Of a DNA stretch of 64,000 bases, positions 57,001 to 64,000 are shown piece by piece. The position numbers and the translations under genes were made by a program. The notes beneath the pieces were generated by a model, which was given only the letters and a program-made list of their open reading frames with translations, was not told where the DNA came from and did not search any database. Source of the stretch: a marine gamma proteobacterium HTCC2080 (GTDB lineage: Bacteria; Pseudomonadota; Gammaproteobacteria; Pseudomonadales; Halieaceae); the NCBI GenBank assembly GCA_000169115.1, contig AAVV01000011.1, positions 62,001 to 126,000 on the forward strand, written 5' to 3'. Position 1 is the stretch's first letter. Every line of letters starts with the position of its first letter.

Positions 57001-57257
57001 AGAGGACTAGCAGTTAACTCCAAAAAGGGGAGCGCCTCGGCGCCTGACGTGACCCATATTGGCTCCCAATAGCATCCATCGGAATTACTGCAACGATAAG
57101 ACTTGTCTCGCGTTGAAATTTCTGTCCCGGGGTGCGGTTTCAGAAAAACCGCCGTGGCGCTCGGCAATCCAGATGGCTGAGCGTGTGCGCCGGCGACAAA
57201 CAGTAAGAAAACCACTGATAGAAAAGACTTAACGACGATGCCCTTAAACGAAGTCAT
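54018..57257 (-). CDS. secreted VCBS/FG-GAP, FN3, DUF4214 protein with IPTL-like tail
   Basis: 1079 residues with a signal peptide (SFLSVVFLLFVAGAHAQ). At least five Asp-rich calcium motifs of the FG-GAP/VCBS type are seen: DMTGDGRKDIVML, DYNGDGRMDFVLA, EVNGDDLIDVFSS, DVNGDGYEDYIEF, DLNDDGVIDILNL. They suggest a propeller-like N-terminal domain. An FN3 domain (about 770-855), a DUF4214 domain (about 865-1020) and an IPTLPAGALLMLAGLML membrane tail follow. The 3' end is an inverted near-copy of that of the metalloprotease. The start overlaps the stop of a 35-codon leader gene. Confidence 0.85.
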   Translation of the reverse strand: MTSFKGIVVKSFLSVVFLLFVAGAHAQPSGLPSATAVFLKPHPGTEISTRDKSYRCSNSDGCYWEPIWVTSGAEALPFLELTASPLEAGKLDFVGWQEFEAGAPQDELYPFRTWLIWQDWLNIERGTEFRTFFEDAEFLLTEDQHFRVGFLSAPDFWSNNFEMDIPSCVDTTWYDQEQREYGWTNGRIELNHHTKLEAFDMTGDGRKDIVMLATCGTLNHDIGVGTESTGYLIVLEQTASGGFIPANRKLFGQAEVSVGKFVGGQHFKEVDDYNGDGRMDFVLASDRDNANDGVAEGLWQSALATSEPYPQPFEGGWLATDFLVLSQSDGSYDVTSLGEWNKVFSAYRDSRGKWTVVNFALSCDNLVDVISGASEWSCEPPAALEVNGDDLIDVFSSVYLLKPGEESPEVPRWSFKSGTPLGSTHNKQLKHHHEFDSSKRHLTDSAGKTISMSTRGGGVQYGSPYFTLSVFGNLGPEFAGATEENEHFTTFRYGGGWAGLTVYGNHYLPIYHEDYHLFRARPGEDPVILADIFGFRLEYFDQEKLDALPGQPGRNFCGMGLDLEILGIPNGHTEEECLSRDDVWAADRFYAAFSLREDGTLVALPLDQNPTYDDRFDWGTQTHRSDYVEGGGQAGSHVANLYSKPFKDVNGDGYEDYIEFDDAMLGNSWRLRPDLCPDAIEAGWGPNWEESSCRFVNLMVNDQTGSLRRVALESSAIPFDLGTTWQHFADLNDDGVIDILNLSEVKQVRDIHNVLELGIYYGKSVAKPSRPVVLSTDYDDREIILRVRLADDGGVDIIRYDASCTDGTNTYTGTSATSPITVSGLTNDVAYTCTVTATNSEGTSPASAATDPIIPAPEAVATVSEIQITEAYIGLVGRAPDPGGLAYWVNQLDSAIAAGQARSLALKKLTNDITLSAEWDAGIGANDGLTQSGAEAIVRAMYLNLFDRPATASDVAYWSADLTTGRVTESEMVVLLILGAQSKGNADSQVLEFKRQAASYYSSNITSASFSRESATEAVADVTNEQSLLASQNATDALLASSGRSASDISDSQRIPTLPAGALLMLAGLMLLLARRFTS
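54039..54546 (-). repeat. inverted repeat arm 2 (shared DUF4214/IPTL 3' end)
   Basis: The partner of 52700-53208. The two arms are separated by about 0.83 kb carrying the three-helix membrane protein gene and repeat copies F and G. Confidence 0.85.
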
Positions 57258-57361
57258 AGCCGGATTCCTCGTGATGTTCCATCACTTTCGGCTGAGCATA
57301 GATACTGTTCGGCCAGCACTGGATTAGCTACCAGCAGCGCACAGATTATGAGTCGGTTCAT
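57254..57361 (-). CDS. 35-residue signal-peptide mini-gene coupled to the VCBS gene
   Basis: ATG 57361 has a strong AGGAGAAAGATA site. The product is a signal peptide (MNRLIICALLVANPVLA) plus EQYLCSAESDGTSRGIRL. The stop overlaps the ATG of the next gene (TATGA). It looks like the 5' end of another exported-protein gene truncated by the arrival of the VCBS gene, now kept as a coupled leader. Confidence 0.5.
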   Translation of the reverse strand: MNRLIICALLVANPVLAEQYLCSAESDGTSRGIRL

Positions 57362-57809
57362 TATCTTTCTCCTAAGTTCATGCCCAAGTATGCTCGGGTA
57401 CGGCCCCTAAAAGATGTGCAAATCGCGTCGCTCATTGTGCAGAGTTCGACCATAAGCGGGCGCCTATAATTTTGGAAATGACGCTAATGGGTAGGAAGTC
57501 ACAGGGGCGCTGTGGCTACATTGCAGCTCAATACTGCTGCGCAGCGCTAAAAGTTGCGTCTAAAGGGCTGTCACGGTTGCTACCTAGTGATGTAACTAAG
57601 GAGTCTGGAGGTACCTTGAGGCCTGCTGTATAGCCATAGCGCCCCTGTAGTGTCGCCACAGCCTGACCATATGCCCACATCATCTGCAGCCGTTTGTAGT
57701 CGCACTGGGCACATATGTTGGCGTACTTCGCAAAGAACGCTTTCGTCGAATCTATGAAGCTATCCCCACTGTGAATGCCCCAACAGGGCGACCTAAAAAG
57801 GATAGTTCT
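57362..57809. other. intergenic with partial hairpin repeat
   Basis: Contains repeat copy H (57619-57680). No other gene recognised. Confidence 0.4.
57619..57680 (+). repeat. hairpin repeat, copy H (3' half plus extension)
   Basis: tagccatagcgcc followed by tgtcgccacagcctgaccat, the same tail as copy C at 5.97-6.04 kb. Confidence 0.5.
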
Positions 57810-58748
57810 ATGAATAATAATATATTTGCTCCAGCACTGATTACAGCCGGGTTGATGATGATATCCCCACTCTCCGCAAACGCCGTGAGCTATCAGGTCT
57901 CCGGAGTGATGTGTGACTCGGTGAACAACAGCGGCACTTACGACAGGAGTCAAGGCATTGAAAATACAAAAGCTTCTGGGGATGTCTGGGTAAGTTGTCC
58001 AGTGATTAATTTCGGAGGGGCCGAAGAGATGAGGACTCAGGTTAACTTGCTTAACAACAGTAATTTAGATGCTGAAGTTTCGTGCTACTTCCGAGAGCGA
58101 AAACACGGAAATGTCGTGAATTCATCAAAGGGAGTCGTAGATGTAGAGGGTAATGGCTTCTCCGAGGAGATGTTCTGGGAGGGGCAGCTGGACGCTGATA
58201 CCCATGCAAACATCGATTGTAAGTTGCCACCGGGCATGACTATTGAGTCTCTATCTTTTTCCGCACTAGGAGAGGGCGGCTCTGGCCCGGGCTCAAACGT
58301 TGAGGCGCGAGCATGCCTTACTGCACCTAGCGGCACCTTCAGCAGCTCTAGCCAAACAGTCGACTTCCGAAATGGTCTGAGCGCCAATAATTACAATGGG
58401 CACTACTGGCATAGCGGAGATGACACCACTGTATTTCAAACCTCAGCTGGGGTGTGGCACGTGATAACTGACACAGATACTAATGCCAGCGAGGTTTTCC
58501 AGTTAGATGTTCGATCAGAACCAAGCTCATGTATGGAGCCAAGCTATGGTAGACCTGAAGGTATCGCCACTGACAGATCGGGAAATAAGGTACTTGAGTT
58601 TGCCGACGTTGAGATAACCGTTGGAAGTGGCTGTGATATAGACACCGGCTCTAGACTTTTGATCTATCAAGCTGATTACCAATACAACTGGCTGGTTGAT
58701 ATTAATAACGCCGAGACTTGTCGTGTGAAGAGCTTTGAAGAGCTCTAA
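57810..58748 (+). CDS. secreted Cys-containing protein, unknown
   Basis: 312 residues from ATG 57810, with AAAAGGATAG upstream. The signal peptide ends near LSANAVS. The mature protein is beta-rich, Ser/Asn-rich and contains about eight Cys spaced across the chain (MCDSVNN, VSCPVINF, SCYFRER, IDCKLPPG, RACLTAPSG), probably forming disulphides. No family recognised. It is part of the element cargo. Confidence 0.7.
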   Translation: MNNNIFAPALITAGLMMISPLSANAVSYQVSGVMCDSVNNSGTYDRSQGIENTKASGDVWVSCPVINFGGAEEMRTQVNLLNNSNLDAEVSCYFRERKHGNVVNSSKGVVDVEGNGFSEEMFWEGQLDADTHANIDCKLPPGMTIESLSFSALGEGGSGPGSNVEARACLTAPSGTFSSSSQTVDFRNGLSANNYNGHYWHSGDDTTVFQTSAGVWHVITDTDTNASEVFQLDVRSEPSSCMEPSYGRPEGIATDRSGNKVLEFADVEITVGSGCDIDTGSRLLIYQADYQYNWLVDINNAETCRVKSFEEL

Positions 58749-58909
58749 CTTCCAAGAGGGGGTGGTCACCGCCGCCCCATAACATTCTATCTTCCCATTT
58801 ACAGCAGGCGGCATCGGCACATAGGTTGGCGTCGACTGCACAGCCTCTAGGCGCAATGCCACGCAGACTAGGCACATCAAATAATTAGAAGCGTTCAGGG
58901 AGATTTATC

Positions 58910-59524
58910 ATGTCACTTATTCATTGTTCAGTGTGTGCACATCAGGTTTCTGTGTCGGCAAAGCAGTGTGTTGGCTGTGGCCACCCACTCAAGGGGACTA
59001 GGAGCTCTAATAGGCTGCTGGGAATCGGCTTAGCTGCTCTGATGACACTCACCCTAGGTGTAGGTGTCTATCGAGTGGCTCCGGCTGCAACAGAGAATTT
59101 TGTAGCAGAGCTTTCGTCCGTCTACGAGCGTTCTTCTGCTCCGAGTGAGCAACCGGATTCTTGGGCAAGTACCCACACAATGATCAACCGATTGAGCAGC
59201 CAAGACCTACACAAGGAGCTCACGGCTTACTCGATGCGGGTTAATCGGCTAACTCCGTACAAGCCCAATCCGATGGTGACGCTTCATCAGGTCGCTTACC
59301 AGAGCAAACCAGTTCACCTTACCTATGAGTACGAGCTGAATGCGATGACGAGTAAGCAGCCCGTGGATTTCGAGGCGATTGCACCAATGCTTCAGCGACG
59401 TTACTGCACGAACCCTGAATTCGAGCTGGCAGCTGCTAATGGCGTGCCTGTTACTTGGGAGTACTACGACGATGGGCGCCTGCTGTACAAGAGCACAGTC
59501 TCGCACTGCGGAGAATCGGCTTAA
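58910..59524 (+). CDS. zinc-ribbon membrane protein
   Basis: 204 residues; ATG preceded by AGGGAGATTTATC. The N-terminal zinc ribbon is MSLIHCSVCAHQVSVSAKQC followed by VGCGHPLKG (two CxxC pairs). One transmembrane helix (LLGIGLAALMTLTLGVGVY) then a periplasmic domain with two late Cys (RRYCTNPEFELAAANG, SHCGESA). A terminator follows at 59.63 kb. Function unknown. Confidence 0.72.
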   Translation: MSLIHCSVCAHQVSVSAKQCVGCGHPLKGTRSSNRLLGIGLAALMTLTLGVGVYRVAPAATENFVAELSSVYERSSAPSEQPDSWASTHTMINRLSSQDLHKELTAYSMRVNRLTPYKPNPMVTLHQVAYQSKPVHLTYEYELNAMTSKQPVDFEAIAPMLQRRYCTNPEFELAAANGVPVTWEYYDDGRLLYKSTVSHCGESA

Positions 59525-59629
59525 GAAGACAGCGAATAGCGCACTGTTCATTCTCCGCCCTGAGGACTAATGAAGATATAACCGAGTCTTTGTTCAACCA
59601 TGGACTTATTCTAAGTTTGAGCGTCCCTT

Positions 59630-59652
59630 GCCCGCCTAGTGCGGGCTTTTTT
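59630..59652 (+). terminator. rho-independent terminator
   Basis: GCCCGC, loop ctagt, GCGGGC and TTTTTT, about 105 nt after the zinc-ribbon gene. A clear intrinsic terminator on the plus strand. Confidence 0.9.
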
Positions 59653-59808
59653 GTACCTAGCAGTTGGCGCTTCCTGCCTAGCGATTGACGCAACCTGCCG
59701 ATCGAAAGATGCCCGGTTCTCGGATGATAAGCACATCAAGGATGGATCAGCGCAGACATGACCTGACGCGGCCAAGGATGGCGCAACTTATTTAGCGAGG
59801 AAAGGACA

Positions 59809-60021
59809 ATGAAAAAGCTATTAGTCATTTGCGCATCAACACTCTCAATACTGCTCATGGGATGTGATCCCAGTGTAGAGACAGACCCAGCCGTTTTGGT
59901 CGGCAAGATGCTAGAAGCCCAGAAACGCTGCAACCGCAACGAAGGACAAGCCTACTGTAATGACGTGGAGCAAATACAACACTGTCTAGAGGGCATCAAA
60001 GAATTCTGTCCTTTGAAGTAA
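59809..60021 (+). CDS. small lipoprotein
   Basis: 70 residues; GAGGAAAGGACA precedes ATG. Lipobox LLMGC at residues 15-19 (STLSILLMGCD); Asp at +2 favours inner-membrane retention if the E. coli rule applies. The mature part has four further Cys (KRCNRNEGQAYCNDVEQIQH, CLEGIKEFC), suggesting two disulphides. It shares an almost identical ribosome-site context (gcgaggaaag) with the next gene. Confidence 0.72.
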   Translation: MKKLLVICASTLSILLMGCDPSVETDPAVLVGKMLEAQKRCNRNEGQAYCNDVEQIQHCLEGIKEFCPLK

Positions 60022-60061
60022 CGACTAGCGCCATGGCGCTTTATTAAGCGAGGAAAGAACC

Positions 60062-60427
60062 ATGAAGCACATACGACTGAACGCAATAATTGCTGCGGTA
60101 GGACTTGCCGTGATGCTCCTGCTGTCTGCACAGAGTCAGGCTGGCGCTTACTACGATGGAGGCAAGCTGCTGCAGGGATGCGAGTCAGACTCAGCTGTGG
60201 AGTACGGCGCATGCGTCGGCTACATTGTGGGAATAGCTGACTACCAAACTACGCTGCTAAATTGGTCCTATCTTGATGAGCCGTTATTTTGCGCGCCAGA
60301 CAGCGCGAATGCCGACCAGCTGGTAAAGGTCGTTACTAAGTATTTCAATGAGCATCCAGAGAAGTTGCATCTTTCAGCAGGCAGCGCAGTTGCCAACGCC
60401 ATAAACGCAGCCTTCCCGTGCTTCTGA
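60062..60427 (+). CDS. Rap1a/Tai-like secreted protein
   Basis: 121 residues; GAGGAAAGAACC precedes ATG, signal peptide ends near AQSQAGA. The mature domain follows the Rap1a/Tai pattern: GGKLLQGCES, GACVGYIVGIADY, LFCAPDSANADQLVKVVTKY, NEHPEKLHLSAG, INAAFPCF. Founding members (Serratia Rap proteins) neutralise type VI amidase effectors in the periplasm. No type VI genes are in the window, so immunity is only a possibility. Confidence 0.8.
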   Translation: MKHIRLNAIIAAVGLAVMLLLSAQSQAGAYYDGGKLLQGCESDSAVEYGACVGYIVGIADYQTTLLNWSYLDEPLFCAPDSANADQLVKVVTKYFNEHPEKLHLSAGSAVANAINAAFPCF

Positions 60428-60467
60428 TAAGCGATGCCGCTGGCTAGTATTGATTGGAGAAATGACC

Positions 60468-60740
60468 ATGAATAACGAAATGAAAGTTCGAACTAGCAAC
60501 ATCTTAATCGCAGTCTTTTGGGTACTTGTTGCTGCTGTGTGGGTTCCAATATTGTTTCATGGGATGGAGGTCGTCACTAACCACGGCTACATGAGGGATC
60601 TTGGCCTTGCATCGAGATCTAGAGGCGCAAGTCCAATAGACACGGGCGGCCTTCTGATCTGGGCAGCCATCACTGGAGCCGTGGTCGCAGCGCAGTACCT
60701 CATCGCTGGCACTGTGCGGTTCAAGTTCCAGAAGCAGTAA
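60468..60740 (+). CDS. two-helix small membrane protein
   Basis: 90 residues from ATG 60468, with GGAG 8 nt upstream; earlier in-frame starts overlap that site. Two transmembrane helices (ILIAVFWVLVAAVWVPILF and GGLLIWAAITGAVVAAQYLI) flank a charged loop. No family recognised. Confidence 0.6.
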   Translation: MNNEMKVRTSNILIAVFWVLVAAVWVPILFHGMEVVTNHGYMRDLGLASRSRGASPIDTGGLLIWAAITGAVVAAQYLIAGTVRFKFQKQ

Positions 60741-60780
60741 CCTGCAGCAGCCACAGGAACGTCACTCATGGTAGTGAGTA

Positions 60781-60951
60781 GTGAGCTTCGAGCAGCTTCA
60801 GGCGATGTCTGGAGAGAGCCAACCGCATCGGGTCTGCCAGTGGCTAAAGGCCAGCAGAATCCCGTATGTGGTCGGCAGCGATGGCAAGCCAAGGACCACG
60901 ACAGGGCTGCTTGAGCGATGGAATAGCGGTAAGGCCAGAGGGCAATCCTGA
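60781..60951 (+). CDS. excisionase-like / DUF4224-like small protein
   Basis: 56 residues from GTG 60781 (stop codon two codons upstream fixes this start). The sequence reads VSFEQLQAMSGESQPHRVCQ, then WLKASRIPYVVGSDGKPRTT, then LLERWNSGKARGQS. A winged-helix-like pattern with RVCQWLK, IPY and DGKPRTT is typical of small DUF4224-type proteins near phage integrases. It lies 0.4 kb from attR, at the end opposite the integrase, and probably controls excision. Confidence 0.6.
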   Translation: MSFEQLQAMSGESQPHRVCQWLKASRIPYVVGSDGKPRTTTGLLERWNSGKARGQS

Positions 60952-61063
60952 GCAGGCCCTCAAAGGCCGTGTAAGGCCCTCTTAGCGACGCCATACATCA
61001 GGATATACAAGTGTTTACGCTAGACTAAGTGGCCCTCAGATCGTTCTACAGGGCCTCATTAGG

Positions 61064-61180
61064 AACAGGCAAAATGTTCCACGGAATGTTCCACAGACCG
61101 CATAGATGCCGAGGTTACTTGCTCGGAACAAGGATGTTAAGTGTTCTATATAGCGGCATGGCTTATGCCAATAGTTTGAT
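61064..61180 (-). repeat. integrative-element end block (inverted partner of 4.14-4.25 kb)
   Basis: Its reverse complement matches 4137-4253, including the tandem ccgtggaacatt pair at about 61075-61100. Confidence 0.5.
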
Positions 61181-61243
61181 ACCATGCTGTGTGCGGAAAA
61201 AGGCTCTGGCGCCACGCGGACGCTCTCTCGCCTCACCTGTTTT

Positions 61244-61269
61244 GAGTGATACATTGAGTGATACATTTT
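61244..61269 (+). repeat. right arm-type tandem repeat
   Basis: Two copies of gagtgatacatt plus tt, a perfect 26-bp match to the left arm repeat. Confidence 0.65.
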
Positions 61270-61350
61270 GCATCTCAAAGGAAATATTCGAGCTGAAGAT
61301 GCCCTGAAAGCGTTTATCTGCGCCATTCTTGAAGCTCGCAAAAAAGGCTC

Positions 61351-61373
61351 CGACCCGTACCAAGGGCCGCATG
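61351..61373. repeat. attR core
   Basis: The right copy of the 23-bp core. One base differs from attL, which spoils its inverted repeat (cccgtaccaaggg). Confidence 0.7.
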
Positions 61374-61650
61374 CTAGGTGCGTGATTCTAGCCCCTGAGC
61401 AACAGCCTTTCCCAGCCCACTATTGCCAAAGTCAGCAATAAAACGATTTGGGAAGTCGGCTATATTAGCGCTGAAGGCTCACTCCATTGGCATTAGAGGC
61501 CAGCGCGGCTCGAACCTGTAACCCTCAATCGCCCTACAATACTCACGTGGCAAACCCTGAAATTGCCCCCGTCAATTATGCTCAATTATGTCAAGCTATT
61601 GAGCCCGCCCGAAGGCAATGCAAATATGGGATGGGTAGAGGGGGTCTAAC
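61374..61650. promoter_or_regulatory. likely displaced thrS promoter region and regulator leader
   Basis: Before insertion, this stretch would have joined directly to the thrS leader at the core. It should therefore hold the old thrS promoter on the minus strand and the response regulator promoter on the plus strand. No confident -35/-10 pair was identified. The regulator is preceded by GGTAGAGGGGG. Confidence 0.4.
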
Positions 61651-62349
61651 ATGATGAAGCAAAGGGTCGTACTAATAGAAGACGAGCTAGCGCTAGCGGC
61701 GAGTTACCAAGATTTTTTGCAGCGCGCGGGATATGACGTCACTATTTATAGGACGGCGGAAAGCGCTGTTAAAGGCGTTGAAGATTGTCATCCCGACCTG
61801 ATCCTCCTAGATATCGGGTTGGGGCACGATCCAGAGGCAGGTTTCGAACTTTGCAGAACCTTGCGAGCTCGTGACGCCTTGGTGCCCATCGTGTTTCTGA
61901 CCGCAAGGGATGAAGAAGTCGATGTCATTTCGGGCTTACGTCTGGGTGCCGACGATTACCTCACTAAAGACATTTCTCGATCCCACCTTCTTGCAAGAAT
62001 CAGTGGCCTTCTGCGGCGAGTAGTGGCCCTCAGAAATCCAGAAAATCAAGAACAAGTCCTCAAGCGAGGAGACCTCGAGCTAAACAGCGAGCGCTTGACT
62101 ACCACCTGGGGGAAATCGCAGATTGCACTCACCTACACCGAATTTTGGATGCTGTATGTCATGGCGAAAAATCCCGGGCATATCAAAAGTAGAGAGCAAC
62201 TGATGGAAGCGGCACGAGTGGTTTTGGATGACAGCACAGTGACGTCTCATATCCGCCGTATCCGACGGAAATTTGAGACCGCAGACAAGCAGTTTAAACA
62301 TCTTGAGACGGCCTACGGGTTGGGTTACCGCTGGCGGGGCGATGCATGA
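61651..62349 (+). CDS. OmpR-type response regulator (marine dedicated-sortase type)
   Basis: 232 residues. Receiver domain: acidic pair in VVLIEDELALA, phospho-acceptor Asp about 54 in LILLDIGLGHDPEAGFELC, FLTARD and the Lys in DDYLTKDIS. C-terminal winged helix: TYTEFWMLYVMAKNPGHIKS and TVTSHIRRIRRKFE. GHDPEAGFELC and TSHIRRIRRKF recall the regulator of the proteobacterial dedicated sortase system; that subtype call is from memory of the family. It overlaps the kinase by ATGA. Confidence 0.88.
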   Translation: MMKQRVVLIEDELALAASYQDFLQRAGYDVTIYRTAESAVKGVEDCHPDLILLDIGLGHDPEAGFELCRTLRARDALVPIVFLTARDEEVDVISGLRLGADDYLTKDISRSHLLARISGLLRRVVALRNPENQEQVLKRGDLELNSERLTTTWGKSQIALTYTEFWMLYVMAKNPGHIKSREQLMEAARVVLDDSTVTSHIRRIRRKFETADKQFKHLETAYGLGYRWRGDA

Positions 62350-64000
62350 AACTGCGCTACCAACTTGCCGCTTTATCTCTAACCTTTCTCGCTATCCCTT
62401 GGGCGGGCTGTGAATTTCTCAAGTCCAATGAAAAAACGCTGAGCTTATTACAAGAGCAATCGCTGAAGGCCACCGGAGAGGCTATTGCCCACGGCCTCTA
62501 TAACGACAAGACCTTACTTTATCCTGAGCCCATGAGGGCCAATGCACCCTTTAACGACCGGTCGCTTCAACTTAAACGCCTCCTATCAGGCCCGATTCTC
62601 GATGGCTACTTCGGTGACTGGCCCGAAGGTGCATGGCGGCGATTTGGTACAGAGCGCCGCCCCCTGGACCTACGACTTGGAAAGCATGGAGAACAACTTT
62701 TTATCGCCGCAAAAATTGCCGACGACAGCAAGACTTACGACACAACGACCCCCGGAACTGAGCCCAGCGGAGACAGACTGGTTCTCGTGACTTGGCTAGG
62801 CAATCAGCGACAACGTTACGTGATTAGCACCGCGGCGCCAGGCAAAGTTGTAGCACGTCTCTTGGGCAGGCAATTAGCCTCGGCGCACTCCAATGCGATT
62901 GCAGGCCACTGGGCCGATACCAGCGCAGGCTATCAACTGGAATTGACGCTACCTCTCGCCCTATCAGGCGAGCGTTTGGGCATCTATTACCTAGACGCTG
63001 ATGAAGGCGGCGTTAGTGTAAGGGGTAATATCGCACCCCTTGATACTGAGGCTCCACCCTGGCTTGTTCACAGCACCGCGGGAATAGACCAGTGGATAAG
63101 CCGATACCAAAACCAGGGCATTGGCGTGCAAATTTTAGATCGCTGGGGATGGCCGCTGGCCACCGCTTTAGAAATAGAGCGGCCGCCTCAGGCAACAACT
63201 TTTTGGCTAACCCCCTGGCTTTATCGTCAGATACTTGGAACGCCGCCACCCTCGTCGGCGAAAAAAACAACAGCAACAGGACAGATTACTAGCCCCGCCA
63301 TAGCAACGGCACAGCGCGGGCTTGAAACTCAAGAAACAGTGGCAACTCCTGGGGGCATAAAAACTCGATCTACAACGCCCATTAAAAGCTCAGAGGGTCT
63401 TATCGGCATTATCGTCACCGAAAGCACGAGAAACCAGTATTTATCGGTGAGCACACCCGCTTTTGAAGCGTTGCTAGTCGGCGGCACTGGAGCACTCATT
63501 TTGTGCTTTGTCGCCGTGTTTATTTTTGCCATTGTGCTGGGCAAAAGAATCAGCCGGCTCTCTAAGGCTACTCAGAATTTAGGCCTTACCGATACGACCC
63601 TGCCCCTCGATAGATTTAATGACGAACTAACGCAGCTAACGAAAGCCTTCAATATGCAACTGCATCAGCAACAACAATTGCAGGCCTATTTGAAAGCCCT
63701 ACCCCAAAGTCTCGCCCACGAAATCAGAACACCCCTCGCCATCATTCGTTCCGCCATGGCCCTGCTCGCAGACGGAGAACAGTCATTACATGAACAGCAG
63801 CAAATTATGGCTAGAGCCGAAAGCGGCGTTGACCGGCTCACCCAACTGCTCAATACGATGAATGAGGCCAATCAACTCGAACAGATTATGGAACATGAGC
63901 CACTGACCACAACCGATATGACTGCTTTGATTGAGGAGCTTGCTGCGGCTTACAACGTCACCTTCCCAAAATGTACCTTTGCCGTACTGGCTGATGAAAC
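62346..64000 (+). CDS. sensor histidine kinase, 3' end outside the window
   Basis: 551 residues visible from ATG 62346, overlapping the regulator stop. TM1 near residues 5-22; a periplasmic region with a CBM9-like beta domain (DGYFGDWPEGAWRRFG, GEQLFIAAKIADDSKTY, residues about 80-215); TM2 near 378-400; a HAMP-like linker; then the dimerisation/phospho-acceptor helix LAHEIRTPLAIIRSAM with His about 459. The ATPase domain lies beyond the edge. The layout fits the kinase of the marine dedicated sortase pair, but no sortase is visible here. Confidence 0.85.
   Translation, partial: MKLRYQLAALSLTFLAIPWAGCEFLKSNEKTLSLLQEQSLKATGEAIAHGLYNDKTLLYPEPMRANAPFNDRSLQLKRLLSGPILDGYFGDWPEGAWRRFGTERRPLDLRLGKHGEQLFIAAKIADDSKTYDTTTPGTEPSGDRLVLVTWLGNQRQRYVISTAAPGKVVARLLGRQLASAHSNAIAGHWADTSAGYQLELTLPLALSGERLGIYYLDADEGGVSVRGNIAPLDTEAPPWLVHSTAGIDQWISRYQNQGIGVQILDRWGWPLATALEIERPPQATTFWLTPWLYRQILGTPPPSSAKKTTATGQITSPAIATAQRGLETQETVATPGGIKTRSTTPIKSSEGLIGIIVTESTRNQYLSVSTPAFEALLVGGTGALILCFVAVFIFAIVLGKRISRLSKATQNLGLTDTTLPLDRFNDELTQLTKAFNMQLHQQQQLQAYLKALPQSLAHEIRTPLAIIRSAMALLADGEQSLHEQQQIMARAESGVDRLTQLLNTMNEANQLEQIMEHEPLTTTDMTALIEELAAAYNVTFPKCTFAVLADE

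Larger units (their letters stand above)
60952..61350. other. right terminus of the element, non-coding
   Basis: Several short GGCCCT/AGGGCC palindromes lie near 60955-61055, followed by the end block (61064-61180) and the arm repeat (61244-61269). No convincing gene. Confidence 0.5.
45584..61373 (+). mobile_element. 15.8-kb integrative element inserted in the thrS leader
   Basis: Direct repeats of 23 bp (22 identical; cgaccc then taccaagggccgcatg) bound the segment at 45584-45606 and 61351-61373. Just inside, both ends carry two adjacent copies of gagtgatacatt (45659-45684 and 61244-61269). The left end encodes a tyrosine integrase and the right end an excisionase-like small protein. Cargo: a helicase-like ATPase, membrane proteins, two DUF4214 proteins, and small secreted proteins. 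The core coincides with the tRNA-Thr-like hairpin of the thrS leader. Confidence 0.78.

Noticed and set aside
60062-60427. A type VI secretion immunity island
   Set aside because: No type VI structural or effector genes are in the window.

Overview
The window looks like a chromosome segment of a marine gammaproteobacterium. The core order (thrS, infC-rpmI-rplT-pheS-pheT-ihfA-merR, tRNA-Pro) is typical of Gammaproteobacteria. The many secreted DUF4214 proteins, the AcuI-type reductase and the response regulator/kinase pair resembling the 'marine dedicated sortase' type fit an oligotrophic marine lineage such as Halieaceae. That family assignment is inference and no marker gene here proves it.

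Layout. 0-8.6 kb is accessory: a large secreted delta-60/FN3/DUF4214 protein, the remnant end of an integrative element (about 3.7-4.25 kb), two small membrane proteins, a frameshifted secreted gene, a DUF1254-type protein, and several copies of a dispersed two-hairpin repeat. 8.6-13.2 kb holds a secreted metalloprotease with DUF4214 and small envelope and regulatory genes. 13.5-18.8 kb carries acuI, a LysE exporter, a membrane-anchored glutamate-synthase-like flavoprotein and a degenerate GGDEF protein. 18.8-23.3 kb is a compact module: outer-membrane barrel, subtilase with a long acidic repeat region, ECF sigma factor and anti-sigma factor. Two matching ECF-type promoters lie back to back between the protease and sigma genes. 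23.4-32.5 kb is mostly metabolic: CBS protein, DUF2237, asparaginase, MBL hydrolase, sterol-desaturase-like enzyme, LysR regulator, amine oxidase. 33.0-35.7 kb holds truncated secreted-gene starts and a surface protein with six 213-bp tandem repeats. 35.8-45.6 kb is the translation cluster, with a cupin gene and an AraC-type gene inserted between thrS and infC.

45.58-61.37 kb is a 15.8-kb integrative element. It has a tyrosine integrase at the left end, an excisionase-like mini-gene at the right end, 12-bp tandem arm-type repeats at both ends and a 23-bp direct repeat (22/23 identical) as attachment core. The left core is the thrS leader hairpin, whose stem-loop copies the anticodon arm of tRNA-Thr(GGU), so the element appears to have inserted into a tRNA mimic in an mRNA leader. 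Its cargo includes a helicase-like ATPase and two large secreted proteins (metalloprotease and VCBS-type). These two face each other and share almost identical 3' ends, forming an inverted repeat. Small secreted and membrane proteins follow. To the right are the response regulator and the start of a sensor kinase that would have been divergent from thrS before insertion.

The strongest candidates for new biology are the thrS-leader-targeting element, the hairpin repeat family with compensatory changes, the ECF/subtilase/barrel module and the inverted shared ends of the two DUF4214 genes.
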